This document shows positions 44,321-54,590 of a stretch of DNA of 64,000 nucleotides, one piece after another. A program made the translations under genes and the position numbers. Under the pieces are notes generated by a model. It searched no databases and was not told where the DNA came from. It saw only the letters and a list, made by a program, of their open reading frames with translations. The DNA is from Rhodocyclaceae bacterium (GTDB lineage: Bacteria > Pseudomonadota > Gammaproteobacteria > Burkholderiales > Rhodocyclaceae): positions 1-64,000 of the forward strand of contig JACDZI010000002.1 of the NCBI GenBank assembly GCA_013426785.1. The letters are read 5' to 3'. Numbering within the stretch: position 1 is the stretch's first letter; every line of letters begins with the position of its first letter.

Positions 44321-45774
44321 TCAATTCTTCCCTGAAAGAGCTCGCCACCGCACTGGCAACTAGGAAGATTTCCAGCGTCGAACTGACCACGCTGTTCCTC
44401 GACCGTATCGAGCGATACAACCCGGCACTCAATGCTTTTGTGACCATTGATCGCGATAAAGCGCTCGCCGCAGCCCATGCGGCCGATAAAAATTTCGGCG
44501 CTGGCGGGACGGCGGCATTGACCGGCATCCCCCTGGCCCACAAGGATATTTTCTGTACCGAGGGTTGGCGGACCACCTGCGGCTCGAAGATTCTCGACAA
44601 TTTCGTGTCGCCCTACGATGCCACGGTGGTCGAGAAATTCAAGGCGGCTGGCATGGTGCTGGTGGGCAAGTGCAACATGGACGAGTTCGCCATGGGCTCT
44701 TCCAACGAGTCCTCGTACTTCGGCCCGGTGAAGAACCCCTGGGACCTGGAACGCGTGCCGGGCGGTTCCTCGGGCGGTTCGGCGGCGGCGATTGCCGCGC
44801 GACTGCTGCCCGCCGCCACCGGCACCGATACGGGCGGCTCGATCCGCCAGCCTGCCGCACTGTGCGGCCTGACCGGCCTCAAGCCCACCTACGGTGTGGT
44901 GTCCCGCTATGGCATGATCGCCTTCGCCTCGTCGCTGGACCAGGGCGGGCCGCTGGCGAAGTCGGCTGAGGACTGCGCGCTAATGCTCAATGCCATGGCC
45001 GGCTTCGACCCGCGCGACTCAACCTCGCTGGAGCGGCCCACGGAGGATTACACCCGCGACCTCGATAAACCACTCGCTGGGTTGCGGATCGGATTGCCAC
45101 GCGAGTTTTTTGCCGCCGGCATGGACGACGGCGTGCGCGCTGCGGTCGAGGCAGCGCTTGACGAATACCGCAAGCTTGGCGCGACCACCGTCGAAGTCGA
45201 TCTGCCCAATTCTGGTCTGTCGGTGCCGGCCTACTACGTCATTGCGCCGGCCGAGGCCAGTTCCAATCTGTCGCGCTTCGACGGCGTGCGCTATGGGCAT
45301 CGCGCCGCCGACTATGCCGATCTGAACGACATGTATGCCAGGAGCCGTGCCGAGGGCTTTGGTGCCGAAGTCAAGCGCCGCATCCTGATCGGCACCTACG
45401 TACTCTCGCACGGCTACTACGACGCCTACTACCTCAAGGCGCAGAAGATCCGCCGTCTCATCGCGGCCGACTTTTCTGCGGCCTTCCGGGAATGTGACGT
45501 GATCATGGGCCCGACGGCCCCCTCGGTAGCCTTCAGGTTCGGGGAAAAGGCGGCCGACCCTGTGCAGATGTATCTCTCCGACATCTACACCATCGCCGTC
45601 AACCTCGCCGGCCTGCCGGGCATGTCGATTCCCTGCGGCTTCGACCAAAATCTGCCGGTCGGCATGCAATTGATCGGGCCGTGGTTCGGCGAAGCCCGCA
45701 TGCTGAATGCCGCCCATCGCTACCAGCAGGCGACCGACTGGCACGTGCGCGTGCCGGCGGCTTTTGCCGCATGA
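44317..45774 (+). CDS. gatA: Asp/Glu-tRNA amidotransferase subunit A
   Basis: 485 residues of the amidase family. The catalytic Ser-cisSer-Lys triad lies in [12 protein letters not shown] (Lys), [19 protein letters not shown] and [16 protein letters not shown]. It frees ammonia from glutamine for GatB. Near residue 60 the loop before TGIPLAHKD reads [12 protein letters not shown] and is encoded by a repeat copy, in a surface region where other GatA proteins vary. Confidence 0.96.
   Translation: MINSSLKELATALATRKISSVELTTLFLDRIERYNPALNAFVTIDRDKALAAAHAADKNFGAGGTAALTGIPLAHKDIFCTEGWRTTCGSKILDNFVSPYDATVVEKFKAAGMVLVGKCNMDEFAMGSSNESSYFGPVKNPWDLERVPGGSSGGSAAAIAARLLPAATGTDTGGSIRQPAALCGLTGLKPTYGVVSRYGMIAFASSLDQGGPLAKSAEDCALMLNAMAGFDPRDSTSLERPTEDYTRDLDKPLAGLRIGLPREFFAAGMDDGVRAAVEAALDEYRKLGATTVEVDLPNSGLSVPAYYVIAPAEASSNLSRFDGVRYGHRAADYADLNDMYARSRAEGFGAEVKRRILIGTYVLSHGYYDAYYLKAQKIRRLIAADFSAAFRECDVIMGPTAPSVAFRFGEKAADPVQMYLSDIYTIAVNLAGLPGMSIPCGFDQNLPVGMQLIGPWFGEARMLNAAHRYQQATDWHVRVPAAFAA
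44490..44513 (-). repeat. dispersed 24-base repeat, copy 14 (inside gatA)
   Basis: AAATTTCGGCGCTGGC then GGGACGGC; the AAAAGT end is altered to AAATTT. Read by gatA as NFGAGGTA. Confidence 0.85.
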
Positions 45775-46295
45775 TGCGCCTGCGACGCGCGCTTGCGCTG
45801 CTATCGGTGGCATGGCTGGCAGCCTGTGCCGCGCCCGAACCGCCGCCGACGATCAGCACCAGCGTCCCGGAACGCAGTCCCGACGCCAAACCTGCGCTTC
45901 GCAACGATACGCTCAAGCATCTCGCCAACCGCCAGCTCAAGCCAATCGACACCCGGCCACTGAACGCCAAAGCCGGCTGCAGTTTCCGCGACCCGGACGG
46001 CTATCGCGGCAAGCTGAGACTCGATGTCAAGGAGTCGAACGTCAGGCGTTTCGAGGCAAACGTCAGCGTGCCGAAGCAGGGCGATTGCAGTTTCAAATTG
46101 CAGGACTTCCAGCAGACGGCATCCGCGCCGATCGTTTTGCTGGTAGCCAAACACAGTGGATGCAAGGTCAATCTGTGGGAGCAGGGCGACCAGGTCACCG
46201 TGGCCTTCCGCGACTGCCGTGCCGAGTGCAGCGGCAGCTCGGTCGACTATCTCTGGCCCATTCTGGTCGATAACCGGAAGGGCAGTTGTTCATAA
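45771..46295 (+). CDS. putative lipoprotein, hypothetical
   Basis: 174 residues from ATG 45771 (a second ATG follows directly), overlapping the gatA stop. Lipoprotein signal with lipobox ([13 protein letters not shown]), a proline-rich linker, then a domain with six cysteines ([42 protein letters not shown]) that probably form disulfides. No family recognised. It sits between gatA and gatB without an obvious link to amidotransfer. Confidence 0.75.
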   Translation: MMRLRRALALLSVAWLAACAAPEPPPTISTSVPERSPDAKPALRNDTLKHLANRQLKPIDTRPLNAKAGCSFRDPDGYRGKLRLDVKESNVRRFEANVSVPKQGDCSFKLQDFQQTASAPIVLLVAKHSGCKVNLWEQGDQVTVAFRDCRAECSGSSVDYLWPILVDNRKGSCS

Positions 46296-46305
46296 AGGGT
46301 GATGT

Positions 46306-47766
46306 ATGAGTCAGCGGGAAGCTCAGTGGGAAGTCGTGATCGGGCTGGAAACCCATGCCCAGTTGCAGACAAAATCCAAGATATTTTCTGGGGCGAGCAT
46401 CGCCTTCGGCGCCGAACCCAACCGCCAGGCCTGCGCGGTGGATATCGCCCTGCCTGGCGTGCTGCCGGTGCTCAACCGCGATACCGTCGTCTGTGCCATC
46501 AAGTTCGGCCTTGCCGTCGGCGCCCGGATCGCCGAGCGCTCCATTTTCGCGCGCAAGAACTACTTCTACCCCGACCTGCCCAAGGGCTACCAGATCAGCC
46601 AGTTCGAGTTGCCTGTCGTCTCGGGTGGCGGGCTGGCTATCCATGTGGGTGATCAGGAAAAGTTCGTGCACCTGACCCGCGCACACCTTGAAGAGGATGC
46701 CGGCAAGTCGCTGCATGAGGATTTTCATGGCAAGACCGGCATCGATTTGAACCGGGCCGGCACGCCGTTGCTGGAAATTGTCACTGAACCCGACATGCGT
46801 TCCAGCGCGGAAGCCGTCGCCTACGCCAAGGCGTTGCACAGTCTGGTCACCTGGATCGGCATTTGCGACGGCAACATGCAGGAAGGCAGTTTCCGCTGCG
46901 ATGCCAACGTCTCGGTGCGCCGCCCCGGCGCGCCACTCGGCACGCGTCGCGAGATCAAGAACCTCAACTCCTTCCGTTTCCTGCAACAGGCCATCGACTA
47001 CGAAATCCAGTGGCAGATCAACGAGATCGAAGAGGGCCGCGCCATCCACCAGGCCACCGTGCTGTTCGATCCCGATACCGGTGCGACGCGCGCCATGCGC
47101 AGCAAGGAAGACGCCCACGACTACCGCTACTTTCCCGACCCCGACCTGCTGCCGCTGGAGATCAAGCCAGAGTGGATCGCCGAAGTCAGGGCAGGCCTGC
47201 CCGAATTGCCGCAGCAGATGCAGGCCCGGTTCGAGGCCGAGCACCGGCTGTCGCCCTACGATGCCGCGACGCTGACTGCCGCCCCCGCAATCGCCACCTT
47301 TTTCGAGCACAGCGTCGCGCTCGCATGCGCGAAGAATCTCGCTACGCCCAAGCTGATCGCGAACTGGATCGCCGGCCGACTAACGGCCAAGCTCAACGAA
47401 TCGGGACAGGACATCGCGAGTTCTCCGCTCACGCCCGAGATGCTGGTCGGCCTAATCGAGTGCGTTGCCAACGGGACGATCTCGAACAAGATCGCCAAGG
47501 AGGTTTTCGAGGTGCTATGGAATGGCGAGGGCCAGGATGCCGATGCGATCATCAAGGCGCGCGGGCTGAAGCAGGTCTCCGATGCCTTAGCCATCGAACC
47601 GATCATCGACGCGGTACTCGCCGCCAATCCCAAGTCGGTCGAGGAATTCCGCGCCGGCAAGGACAAGGCCTTCAACGCGCTGGTCGGCCAGATCATGAAG
47701 GCGACCCAGGGCAAGGCCAACCCGCAGCAGGTGAATGACCTGCTGAAGAAAAAGCTGGCCGGCTAA
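46306..47766 (+). CDS. gatB: Asp/Glu-tRNA amidotransferase subunit B
   Basis: 486 residues. Signatures [54 protein letters not shown] and the [10 protein letters not shown] loop of the kinase-like domain, then a C-terminal YqeY-like tail ([20 protein letters not shown]). It phosphorylates and amidates misacylated tRNA. The TAA stop is the start of a repeat copy. Confidence 0.96.
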   Translation: MSQREAQWEVVIGLETHAQLQTKSKIFSGASIAFGAEPNRQACAVDIALPGVLPVLNRDTVVCAIKFGLAVGARIAERSIFARKNYFYPDLPKGYQISQFELPVVSGGGLAIHVGDQEKFVHLTRAHLEEDAGKSLHEDFHGKTGIDLNRAGTPLLEIVTEPDMRSSAEAVAYAKALHSLVTWIGICDGNMQEGSFRCDANVSVRRPGAPLGTRREIKNLNSFRFLQQAIDYEIQWQINEIEEGRAIHQATVLFDPDTGATRAMRSKEDAHDYRYFPDPDLLPLEIKPEWIAEVRAGLPELPQQMQARFEAEHRLSPYDAATLTAAPAIATFFEHSVALACAKNLATPKLIANWIAGRLTAKLNESGQDIASSPLTPEMLVGLIECVANGTISNKIAKEVFEVLWNGEGQDADAIIKARGLKQVSDALAIEPIIDAVLAANPKSVEEFRAGKDKAFNALVGQIMKATQGKANPQQVNDLLKKKLAG

Positions 47767-47789
47767 AAAGTCGGCGCTGGCGGGACGGC
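47766..47789 (-). repeat. dispersed 24-base repeat, copy 15 (overlaps gatB stop)
   Basis: AAAAGTCGGCGCTGGC then GGGACGGC, a perfect copy whose A run joins the gatB TAA. It lies between convergent gatB and the coiled-coil gene. Confidence 0.92.
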
Positions 47790-47790
47790 G

Positions 47791-48393
47791 CTACTTCTTA
47801 CCCGTGATTTCGCTGTAACGCTTCTTGTCGACATCGAAGCGGGATTTGACGGCTTCGATGTCGGCGTCCTTCTGTTGTAAGGCCTTTTGCTGGGCAGCGA
47901 TCTCGGCCTCGTTGTCCTTGATCTGGCTTTGCAGGTTCGCCGGCAGCACCTTCTTCTGATAGAACTCTTTTTCCTGATTGAGCTTGACCTGCTTATTTTG
48001 GGCAGCGTCAAGGCGGTTCTTGGTCTGTTCGGCGTTCTTCTCGATTTCGGCAACGGCCCGGTCGCGTGCCTTGTCGATATCCTGCGGCGAGGTGTAGCTG
48101 TCGCGCAGCGCCCGGTCGCGCCGCCCCATCTCCGCGGCTTTCTTCTTTTCCTCGGCGGCAAGCACCCCCTCGGCTTTGCGCGCAGCTTTCTGCTCCGCCG
48201 TCAGGGGTGCCCCCACTTCCTTGGCGACCCCGCCCTTGGTAAATTCGGTCTTGGCCCGGCTGAGGCACTGAGAGGGCGGCGGATCGCCACAGGTGCGCTT
48301 GCCATCGACCTCACAGCAGGTGATGCGCGCAAAGGCAGGAGCAGCCAGGCCCAGGCCCAGCAGGAAAATGGCAAGGGATTTTCTAGACGACAC
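47791..48393 (-). CDS. exported coiled-coil protein, hypothetical
   Basis: 200 residues from GTG 48393, inside the pyrE end. Signal peptide ([18 protein letters not shown]), a short cysteine-rich part ([20 protein letters not shown]) related to DUF4124-like exported proteins, then a long charged helix ([18 protein letters not shown] to [20 protein letters not shown]) predicted as coiled coil. Role unknown. It overlaps pyrE by 11 bases, so the two are likely cotranscribed. Confidence 0.75.
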   Translation of the reverse strand: MSSRKSLAIFLLGLGLAAPAFARITCCEVDGKRTCGDPPPSQCLSRAKTEFTKGGVAKEVGAPLTAEQKAARKAEGVLAAEEKKKAAEMGRRDRALRDSYTSPQDIDKARDRAVAEIEKNAEQTKNRLDAAQNKQVKLNQEKEFYQKKVLPANLQSQIKDNEAEIAAQQKALQQKDADIEAVKSRFDVDKKRYSEITGKK

Positions 48394-49030
48394 CGTAGGT
48401 CTCCCGATAGCGGCGCACGGCCGCAAGGTTCTGTTCGAGCACCGGCTGGCCGGCGAGATAGTCGATCACGTCCGTAAGCCGTGCCACTGCCACTACCGGC
48501 ATGCCCAAGGTCATCTCCACTTCCTGCACCGCCGACAAGGTACCCGTACCGCGCTCCTGACGATCGATGGCGATCACGACGCCGGCCGGGATGGCCCCGT
48601 TGGCATGGATGATGTCGACCGAATCGCGCACCGAAGTGCCGGCCGAAATCACGTCATCGACGATCAACACACGACCGGTGAGCGGCGCGCCAATCAACGA
48701 GCCACCCTCGCCATGATCCTTGGCTTCCTTGCGGTTGAAGGCAAAGGGGAGATTGCAGCCACGCTCCGCCAGTTTGATGGCTATTGCCGCAACCAGGGGG
48801 ATGCCCTTGTAGGCCGGACCGAACAGCATGTCGAACTTGAGATCGGCAGCCAGAATCGCTGCACCATAGCAGTCGGCCAGCCGCGCCAGTGCTGAACCGT
48901 CGTTGAACAGGCCGGCATTGAAGAAATACGGGGAGAGCCGCCCCGCCTTGGTCTTGAATTCGCCGAAGCGCAATACGCCCTGTTCGCAAGCGAAGGCGAT
49001 GAAGTCCTGACTAAAATCTCTGGCACTCAT
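48383..49030 (-). CDS. pyrE: orotate phosphoribosyltransferase
   Basis: 215 residues. PRPP-binding motif [20 protein letters not shown], flexible loop [18 protein letters not shown], and an N-terminal [31 protein letters not shown]. It makes OMP in pyrimidine synthesis. It is divergent from the exonuclease III gene with only 17 bases between starts. Confidence 0.95.
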   Translation of the reverse strand: MSARDFSQDFIAFACEQGVLRFGEFKTKAGRLSPYFFNAGLFNDGSALARLADCYGAAILAADLKFDMLFGPAYKGIPLVAAIAIKLAERGCNLPFAFNRKEAKDHGEGGSLIGAPLTGRVLIVDDVISAGTSVRDSVDIIHANGAIPAGVVIAIDRQERGTGTLSAVQEVEMTLGMPVVAVARLTDVIDYLAGQPVLEQNLAAVRRYRETYGVV

Positions 49031-49047
49031 GGTGAAGGTGATTGTAC

Positions 49048-49842
49048 ATGCTGAAAATCGTCACGCTGAATCTCAACGGCATCCGCTCCGCCACCCGCAA
49101 AGGCTGGCTTGACTGGCTGGCGACGCAGGATGCAGACATTGTCTGCGTGCAGGAACTCAAGGCGCAGGACGCCGACCTGTCGGCCGAAATGCGCCAGGTG
49201 GGGTACCTGACGGGCCACTTCCATTACGCCGAGAAAAAAGGTTACAGTGGCGTCGGCATCTACGTCCGACGCGCCCCCGAACGCGTAATCGCCGGCATCG
49301 GAGTCGCCGAGTTCGATGCCGAGGGCCGCTATTTGCGTGCCGACTGGCCAGGGTTGTCGGTCATTTCCCTCTATGTTCCTTCCGGCTCATCCTCGCCCGA
49401 ACGCCAGGCCGCCAAATTCCGTTTCATGGACGTTTTCTATCCCCACCTCGCCGCACTGCGGGCCGAGGCGAAGCAGACGGACCGTGAAATCGTCATCTGT
49501 GCGGACTGGAATATCGCGCCGACGGCAATCGACCTGAAGAACTGGAAATCGAACCAGAAGAATTCCGGCTTTCTGCCCGAGGAACGAGTGTGGATCGAGC
49601 GTGTCAAGGCGGAACTGGGCTGGACCGACGCCTATCGGCTGATCCACCCCGATGCGGAGGGGGAAGCCTATACTTGGTGGTCGAACCGCGGCCAGGCGTG
49701 GGCGAAAAACGTCGGCTGGCGCATCGACTACCAGCTCGCTACCCCCGGGCTTGCATCGGCGGCGCGACAGGCTATTGTTTACAAGGAACAGCGTTTTTCC
49801 GATCATGCTCCGCTGATGGTCGATTACGCTTGGTCAACATGA
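49048..49842 (+). CDS. exodeoxyribonuclease III
   Basis: 264 residues from ATG 49048. Endonuclease/exonuclease/phosphatase fold: [35 protein letters not shown] with the metal-binding Glu, [20 protein letters not shown], and [10 protein letters not shown] and [12 protein letters not shown] at the end. It acts on abasic sites in base excision repair. The pairing with pyrE is common in proteobacteria. Confidence 0.93.
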   Translation: MLKIVTLNLNGIRSATRKGWLDWLATQDADIVCVQELKAQDADLSAEMRQVGYLTGHFHYAEKKGYSGVGIYVRRAPERVIAGIGVAEFDAEGRYLRADWPGLSVISLYVPSGSSSPERQAAKFRFMDVFYPHLAALRAEAKQTDREIVICADWNIAPTAIDLKNWKSNQKNSGFLPEERVWIERVKAELGWTDAYRLIHPDAEGEAYTWWSNRGQAWAKNVGWRIDYQLATPGLASAARQAIVYKEQRFSDHAPLMVDYAWST

Positions 49843-49906
49843 TTCCATCGTCAAGCTGTGCGAAAATGCAATTGCAAGCAACACCCTCAAAAGCAAGGAG
49901 ACTCAA

Positions 49907-50218
49907 ATGACCACTGCAACCGATGTCAACAAAGACAAACTGATCGCCGACTTCAAGGTTGTTGTCGCCGATGCCGAAGAACTCCTGCGTGCCACGGCCA
50001 GCCAGGCCGGGGACAAGGCCACCGACGTGCGTGCCAAGATTCAGGCCCGCCTGGCCGAAGCGAAAGTGCGCATTGCCGATGCCGAAGCCGTTGTTGTCGA
50101 CAAGGCCAAGCAGGTCGGACATGCCACCGATGACTATGTGCATGACAATCCCTGGCGCTCCGTCGGGATTGCCGCCGGGTTCGGCTTCATCGTCGGCCTG
50201 CTGATCGGTCGTCGTTGA
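49907..50218 (+). CDS. DUF883 (ElaB/YqjD-like) membrane protein
   Basis: 103 residues. An alpha-helical, alanine-rich N-terminal part (LIADFKVVVADAEELLRATA) is followed by DDYVHDNPWRSVGIAAGFGF and a C-terminal membrane helix ending GLLIGRR, the standard DUF883 end. E. coli relatives are inner-membrane proteins that can bind ribosomes. It leads a YqjD-YqjE-YqjK operon. AAGGAG precedes the ATG. Confidence 0.92.
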   Translation: MTTATDVNKDKLIADFKVVVADAEELLRATASQAGDKATDVRAKIQARLAEAKVRIADAEAVVVDKAKQVGHATDDYVHDNPWRSVGIAAGFGFIVGLLIGRR

Positions 50219-50225
50219 ACCGCAG

Positions 50226-50615
50226 TTGACCATTAGTTCGCCCGGACTTCTTGCTTCCTTGCGCGGCTTCGCGACCACTTCGGTCGCGTTGGCGCGTACC
50301 CGCCTCGAACTGCTGAAGATTGAGGCACAGGAGGAAGTTGGCCGCATCAGCGGCCTGTTGGTCTGGGCGATTGCGGCGGTACTGCTCGGTGTCGCCGGCC
50401 TGATTTTTCTGGCTGTTTTCTTTACGGTTCTGCTGTGGGACAGTCACCGCGTGCTGGCCCTTGGGGTCTTTTCCGCCCTGTTTCTCGGTGCCGCCGGGAT
50501 CGCCATCGGCATGGCCTTGCGTCTGGCGCGGCAAGGTTCGCAGCTATTCGCCGCCAGCCTGACGGAATTGCGGCGCGATCAGGCCATGCTGACGCAGCAG
50601 GATGAACGGGCATGA
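50226..50615 (+). CDS. YqjE-like phage holin family membrane protein
   Basis: 129 residues from TTG 50226. Two membrane helices (ISGLLVWAIAAVLLGVAGLI and ALGVFSALFLGAAGIAIGMA) with an amphipathic N-terminus (LARTRLELLKIEAQEE), the YqjE/holin 3_6 pattern. It is part of the DUF883 operon. Function unknown. The stop overlaps the next start by four bases. Confidence 0.85.
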   Translation: MTISSPGLLASLRGFATTSVALARTRLELLKIEAQEEVGRISGLLVWAIAAVLLGVAGLIFLAVFFTVLLWDSHRVLALGVFSALFLGAAGIAIGMALRLARQGSQLFAASLTELRRDQAMLTQQDERA

Positions 50616-50929
50616 GCGCGATCGAACTGGCATTGACCAAGCAGCGTCTGTTGCTGGCATCGAACGCCCAGCGTACGGCGCTGGCAAGCCATGCTGACGG
50701 GCTCACTCCCTTGTTTGACGCCGCCGACCAGGTTCAGGCCGGTGCGCGCTGGGTCAGGCAGCACCCGGAAATCGTCGTTGGCGCAGGTGCGATCCTGCTG
50801 GCTGCGCGGCCGGGCGTGCGTCGTTTCACTTGGCGCTGGGGACGGCGTGCCTTCCTCGCCTGGCGGTTGTGGAGCGATAGCGAACGCTGGTTGAACACGT
50901 CCACCAACGCGCCTGCCAACGCCAGCTAG
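50612..50929 (+). CDS. YqjK-like protein
   Basis: 105 residues: LTKQRLLLASNAQRTALASH at the N-terminus, WVRQHPEIVVGAGAILLAAR with a short hydrophobic stretch, and a basic WRWGRRAFLAWRLW end. It matches the third member of YqjD-YqjE-YqjK sets in position, size and pattern. Function unknown. Confidence 0.78.
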   Translation: MSAIELALTKQRLLLASNAQRTALASHADGLTPLFDAADQVQAGARWVRQHPEIVVGAGAILLAARPGVRRFTWRWGRRAFLAWRLWSDSERWLNTSTNAPANAS

Positions 50930-50940
50930 CAGTAACGGGT

Positions 50941-51258
50941 ATGGGGCAGCGCTCTTCGCCGGTTTTCGTTCGCCATGTGCTGGCAGCGCAGGAACGCGAG
51001 CGGCACAAGCTTACCGCCGAACTGAGCAAGGTCAAGGGCATGATGCCCTTGCTGATGAAGCATCGCAACGGCGGGCAGTGGTCGGTGGACGAGCGCCACG
51101 AACTGATCGAACAACTGCACGCGCTCGCCTACCTTTCGCCCTATCTGGTGTTGCTGGCCATGCCGGGTTCTTTCGTCGCCCTGCCGATGCTGGCCTGGTG
51201 GCTGGACCGGCGCCGCCAGCAGCGCGGCCAAGTTACAGTCCTAGACAGACGTATTTGA
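50941..51258 (+). CDS. LETM1-like small hypothetical protein
   Basis: 105 residues. RERHKLTAELSKVKGMMPLL then LIEQLHALAYLSPYLVLLAM, with a membrane-like PGSFVALPMLAWWLDRRRQQ at the end. The PGS..LP.L.WWLDRRR motif recalls LETM1-related proteins. Role unknown. The 3' end overlaps the convergent aldehyde dehydrogenase by 26 bases. Confidence 0.65.
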   Translation: MGQRSSPVFVRHVLAAQERERHKLTAELSKVKGMMPLLMKHRNGGQWSVDERHELIEQLHALAYLSPYLVLLAMPGSFVALPMLAWWLDRRRQQRGQVTVLDRRI

Positions 51259-52690
51259 TTTCGAGGTATTCCTCGATCCCGTATTTCGCGCCCTCACGGC
51301 CGATACCCGACTGCTTGACCCCACCGAAGGGTGCTACCTCGTTGGCGATCAGCCCGACATTGACGCCGACCATGCCGTATTCCAGCGCCTCGGCCACCCG
51401 CCACACCCGCGCCAGGTCACGCGCGTAGAAGTAGCCGGCCAAACCGTATTCCGTGGCATTCGCCAGCGCAATTGCCTCGGCTTCGTCCGCAAACTTGAAC
51501 AAGGGCGCCACCGGGCCGAAAGTTTCCTCGCGCGCGCAACGCATCGCCGGCGTGACATCAGCCAGCACCGTCGGTTCGAAAAAGGTGCCGCCCAGCGCAT
51601 GACGCTTGCCGCCCGTGAGCACGCGCGCACCCAGCGCCACGGCATCGGCGACATGGGCCTCGACCTTGGCCAGCGCCTGCGCGTTGATCAGCGGCCCCTG
51701 CTGCACACCTGCCGTCTCGCCAGCGCCGACTTTTAAGGTGGCCACCTGAGCAGCGAGCCTGGCAGCGAATTCCTCGTAAATACCGGCCTGCACCAGCAGG
51801 CGGTTGGCGCAGACGCAGGTTTGCCCGGCGTTGCGGTATTTCGAGGCCATTGCGCCCGCCACGGCGGCATCGATATCGGCGTCGTCGAAGACGATGAAGG
51901 GCGCGTTGCCGCCGAGTTCGAGCGAGATCTTCTTCAGCGTCGGCGCGCACTGCGCCATCAGCAGCCGGCCGACCTCGGTGGAGCCGGTGAACGACAGCTT
52001 GCGCACGATGGGGTTGGCGGTCAGCTCGCCGCCAATCAAGGGCGCATTGGCGGCCGAACTGGTCAGCACGTTGAACACTCCGGACGGGAAGCCGGCCCGT
52101 TCCGCCAGCACCGTCAGCGCCAGTGCGGTCAGGGGCGTCTGCTCGGCCGGTTTGACAATCACCGGGCAGCCGGCTGCCAGCGCTGGCGCCACCTTGCGGG
52201 TGATCATCGCCGCCGGAAAATTCCACGGCGTGATCGCCGCGCAGACGCCGACCGGCTGCTTCAGCACGATCAGACGCTGGTTCGCCACCGTTTGGGGAAT
52301 CACGTCGCCATAGGTACGCTTTGCCTCCTCGGCAAACCATTCGACGAAACTCGCCGCATAGAGCGCCTCGCCGCGCGCTTCGGCCAGCGGCTTGCCCTGC
52401 TCGGAGGTCATTAGCCGCGCCAGATCGTCGGCATGGGCGACGATCAGGTCAAACCAGGTGCGCAGGATCGCGCTGCGCTGCTTGGCCGTCAGTGCCTGCC
52501 AGGCCGGCCAGGCGGCATTGGCCGCTTCGATGGCGCGGCGGGTTTCGGCGGCGCCCATGTCAGGCACCTGTGCCAGCATCTCGCCCGTCGCCGGATTGCG
52601 GATTGCCACCGTGGCGCCGTTATCGGCACCCATCCAGGCGCCAGCGACATACGCCTGCTGGCGGAAGAGTTGCGGATCGCGTAATTGCAT
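51233..52690 (-). CDS. succinate-semialdehyde dehydrogenase-type aldehyde dehydrogenase
   Basis: 485 residues from ATG 52690 (AAAGGAG upstream; ATG 52696 is also possible). NAD(P) site ITPWNFPAAMITRKVAPALAAG, catalytic Glu in LELGGNAPFIVFDDADID and Cys in YRNAGQTCVCANR. The pattern is that of NADP-dependent GabD. The LKVGAGETAGVQQGPLI segment carries a repeat copy, yet lies where the family normally has LKVGDG-xx-G, so little or no length is added. Confidence 0.9.
   Translation of the reverse strand: MQLRDPQLFRQQAYVAGAWMGADNGATVAIRNPATGEMLAQVPDMGAAETRRAIEAANAAWPAWQALTAKQRSAILRTWFDLIVAHADDLARLMTSEQGKPLAEARGEALYAASFVEWFAEEAKRTYGDVIPQTVANQRLIVLKQPVGVCAAITPWNFPAAMITRKVAPALAAGCPVIVKPAEQTPLTALALTVLAERAGFPSGVFNVLTSSAANAPLIGGELTANPIVRKLSFTGSTEVGRLLMAQCAPTLKKISLELGGNAPFIVFDDADIDAAVAGAMASKYRNAGQTCVCANRLLVQAGIYEEFAARLAAQVATLKVGAGETAGVQQGPLINAQALAKVEAHVADAVALGARVLTGGKRHALGGTFFEPTVLADVTPAMRCAREETFGPVAPLFKFADEAEAIALANATEYGLAGYFYARDLARVWRVAEALEYGMVGVNVGLIANEVAPFGGVKQSGIGREGAKYGIEEYLEIKYVCLGL
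51711..51734 (+). repeat. dispersed 24-base repeat, copy 16 (inside aldehyde dehydrogenase gene)
   Basis: GCCGTCTCGCC then AGCGCCGACTTTT. On the gene's strand it reads KVGAGETAG. Confidence 0.88.
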
Positions 52691-52748
52691 GGCCATGGCT
52701 CCTTTGTTTTCCGGTCTGCGAACGAGTCTACCGGAATAGGATTCGCCG

Positions 52749-53237
52749 ATGCGTCTGCCCTCCCTCCTCATTTTGCTGCTACTTGTCGGCTGCGGCCATC
52801 TCGGCTTCTGGTCTTCCGCACCGGCCGAGCTACAGTCAGCAAGCTCGCGGCCGACGGACCCGCGCGCGCATGATGTGGTGATCTTCGCGCTCGGGCTGAT
52901 CGATACCGGCTACCGCTTTGGCGGCAAGAATCCCGAAGCCGGGCTCGATTGCAGCGGAATGGTCAGCCATGTCTATCAACAGGCGGCGGGCATTCCATTG
53001 ACGGGTTCGGCGGCCGACATCGCCCGCGCCGGTCGGCCCGTGAGTACGAAGGATTTACGGGCCGGCGACCTGGTGTTCTTCAATACGCGCAACCGGCCCT
53101 ATTCGCACGTCGGCATCTACATCGGCGACGGGCGCTTCATCCACGCCCCCAACAGCAACGGCAAGGTGCGCACCGAGAACCTGACGCGCAGCTGGTTTGC
53201 CACGCGCTTCGAGGAAGCGCGCACCTACTTCGACTAG
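52749..53237 (+). CDS. NlpC/P60 family lipoprotein
   Basis: 162 residues. Lipoprotein signal (LLILLLLVGCGHLGF), then a C40 peptidase: YRFGGKNPEAGLDCSGMVSH with the catalytic Cys, [20 protein letters not shown] with the His, and FIHAPNSNGKVRTENLTRSW. It should cleave cell-wall peptides from the outer membrane. A relative of the 24440-24952 gene. It overlaps the convergent secreted-protein gene by four bases. Confidence 0.9.
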   Translation: MRLPSLLILLLLVGCGHLGFWSSAPAELQSASSRPTDPRAHDVVIFALGLIDTGYRFGGKNPEAGLDCSGMVSHVYQQAAGIPLTGSAADIARAGRPVSTKDLRAGDLVFFNTRNRPYSHVGIYIGDGRFIHAPNSNGKVRTENLTRSWFATRFEEARTYFD

Positions 53238-53593
53238 TACGCCGGCACGGCCCGCCAGCCGCCGGGACACTGCCCAACATTGGGGTAGTAGGCACCATAG
53301 GCGTCGCAGTAATACCAGACGCCGCGCGGCGGTGCGACGGGAGGTGCCACGTATGCCGGCGCTACTGGAACCATTTGTGGCTGAGAGGCCTGGATCGACC
53401 AGAGCACTCCACCCAGCGCCAAGGCGCCCACGCCCCAGGCCAGGCGGTTGTCGAAGTGACGAGGGGGCGGGTGATGGCGCGCGGCTGGGGGTGGCCGATG
53501 CCAACCGCGATCATGGCGATAGGAATCGGCAGCGGCGGGTAATGACGTGACCAGCAACAGGCCGGCAAGCAGGGTAAGGGACAGTTTTTTCAT
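53234..53593 (-). CDS. small secreted protein, hypothetical
   Basis: 119 residues from ATG 53593 (GGAGG five bases upstream). Signal peptide (KLSLTLLAGLLLVTSLPAAA), a His/Pro/Arg-rich segment (RHDRGWHRPPPAARHHPPPR), one hydrophobic stretch (LAWGVGALALGGVLWS), and a C-terminal YYCDAYGAYYPNVGQCPGGW with two cysteines. Similar Tyr- and Cys-ending proteins are common in betaproteobacteria; function unknown. Confidence 0.75.
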   Translation of the reverse strand: MKKLSLTLLAGLLLVTSLPAAADSYRHDRGWHRPPPAARHHPPPRHFDNRLAWGVGALALGGVLWSIQASQPQMVPVAPAYVAPPVAPPRGVWYYCDAYGAYYPNVGQCPGGWRAVPAY

Positions 53594-53669
53594 GATGACC
53601 TCCATGCCGGTAAAAACGCGCCGCCACGCACGCCGCTGACAGCACAGGTGTAAGCGTTTGTGTCGGCAT

Positions 53670-53693
53670 GCCGTCCTGCCAGCGCCGACTTTT
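53670..53693 (+). repeat. dispersed 24-base repeat, copy 17 (intergenic)
   Basis: GCCGTCCTGCC then AGCGCCGACTTTT, preceded by CAT. It lies 24 bases before the permease gene at 53718. Confidence 0.92.
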
Positions 53694-53717
53694 TTGTAGG
53701 GCATGGTTCAATAGCGC

Positions 53718-54590
53718 ATGGATGCCTTTCTGCCCCTCGCCATCGCCGGCATCGCCCTCGGCTGCGTCTATGCGCTGGTGGCGCTCGGCTTCGCCCTGAT
53801 CTACCAGGCAACGACCGTGGTGAACTTCGCCCACGGCGAACTGATGATGCTGGGCGGCTTTGTAGGGCTGGCGCTGGTCAGTTCCGGCTGGCCGTGGTGG
53901 CTGGCACTGGCCGGGGCGGCACTGGCCTGCGCACTGTTCGGCCTGCTCGCCGAGCGAGTCATCCTGCGACCGCTGACCGGCCAAGTACATATCCCCATCG
54001 TGATGACCACCCTCGGGCTGGGCTTCATGCTCAAAGGCGGCATCACCATGCTGCCCGGTGCAGGCGCCGAAACCCATGCCATGCCGACGCCTTTCGCCGG
54101 CCAGGTCGCCACTGTCGCCGGCGTGCCGGTGGCTGCCGACCACCTGCTGGTCATCGCCGTCACCGCGCTGGTTGGCGGGCTGCTGTTCGCTTTTTTCAGC
54201 TTTGCCACGCCCGGCAAGACGCTGCGCGCCACCGCGCAGAATCCGCTCGGCGCGCGGCTGGTCGGCATCGCGCCGGGCCGCATGCATGGCCTCGCCTGGG
54301 CGCTGGGTGCCGGGCTGGCGGCGCTTGCGGGCGTACTGCTGGCCCCCATTACCTTCGTGCATGCCCAGATGGGCCTGATCGGCATCAAGGCCCTGCCGGC
54401 CGCCGTGATCGGCGGTTTCGGCAGCATCGGTGGCGCCGTGGCGGGCGGCTTGTTGCTCGGGCTGGTGGAATCCTTCGCCGGCTTCTACGCGCCCGACGGT
54501 ATTAAGGATGTCGCTGCCTGGCTGCTGGTGCTTGCGGTGCTGCTGTGGCGACCCGCCGGCTTGTTCGGCCAGCAGCAGGAAAATACCTGA
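53718..54590 (+). CDS. branched-chain amino acid-type ABC permease (LivH-like)
   Basis: 290 residues, about eight helices: GIALGCVYALVALGFALIYQ, TTVVNFAHGELMMLGGFVGL, RPLTGQVHIPIVMTTLGLGF and AAVIGGFGSIGGAVAGGLLL with the EAA-like loop. One of two membrane subunits of a HAAT importer. It is followed directly by a LivM-like gene and a binding protein. The solute is not predictable; amides, urea or aromatic acids are also taken by such systems. Confidence 0.9.
   Translation: MDAFLPLAIAGIALGCVYALVALGFALIYQATTVVNFAHGELMMLGGFVGLALVSSGWPWWLALAGAALACALFGLLAERVILRPLTGQVHIPIVMTTLGLGFMLKGGITMLPGAGAETHAMPTPFAGQVATVAGVPVAADHLLVIAVTALVGGLLFAFFSFATPGKTLRATAQNPLGARLVGIAPGRMHGLAWALGAGLAALAGVLLAPITFVHAQMGLIGIKALPAAVIGGFGSIGGAVAGGLLLGLVESFAGFYAPDGIKDVAAWLLVLAVLLWRPAGLFGQQQENT

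Noticed and set aside
45452..45475. A further repeat-like stretch in gatA (GCCGTCTCATC then GCGGCCGACTTTT)
   Set aside because: It matches only about 20 of 24 positions and encodes the LIAADF segment that is conserved in GatA for protein reasons.
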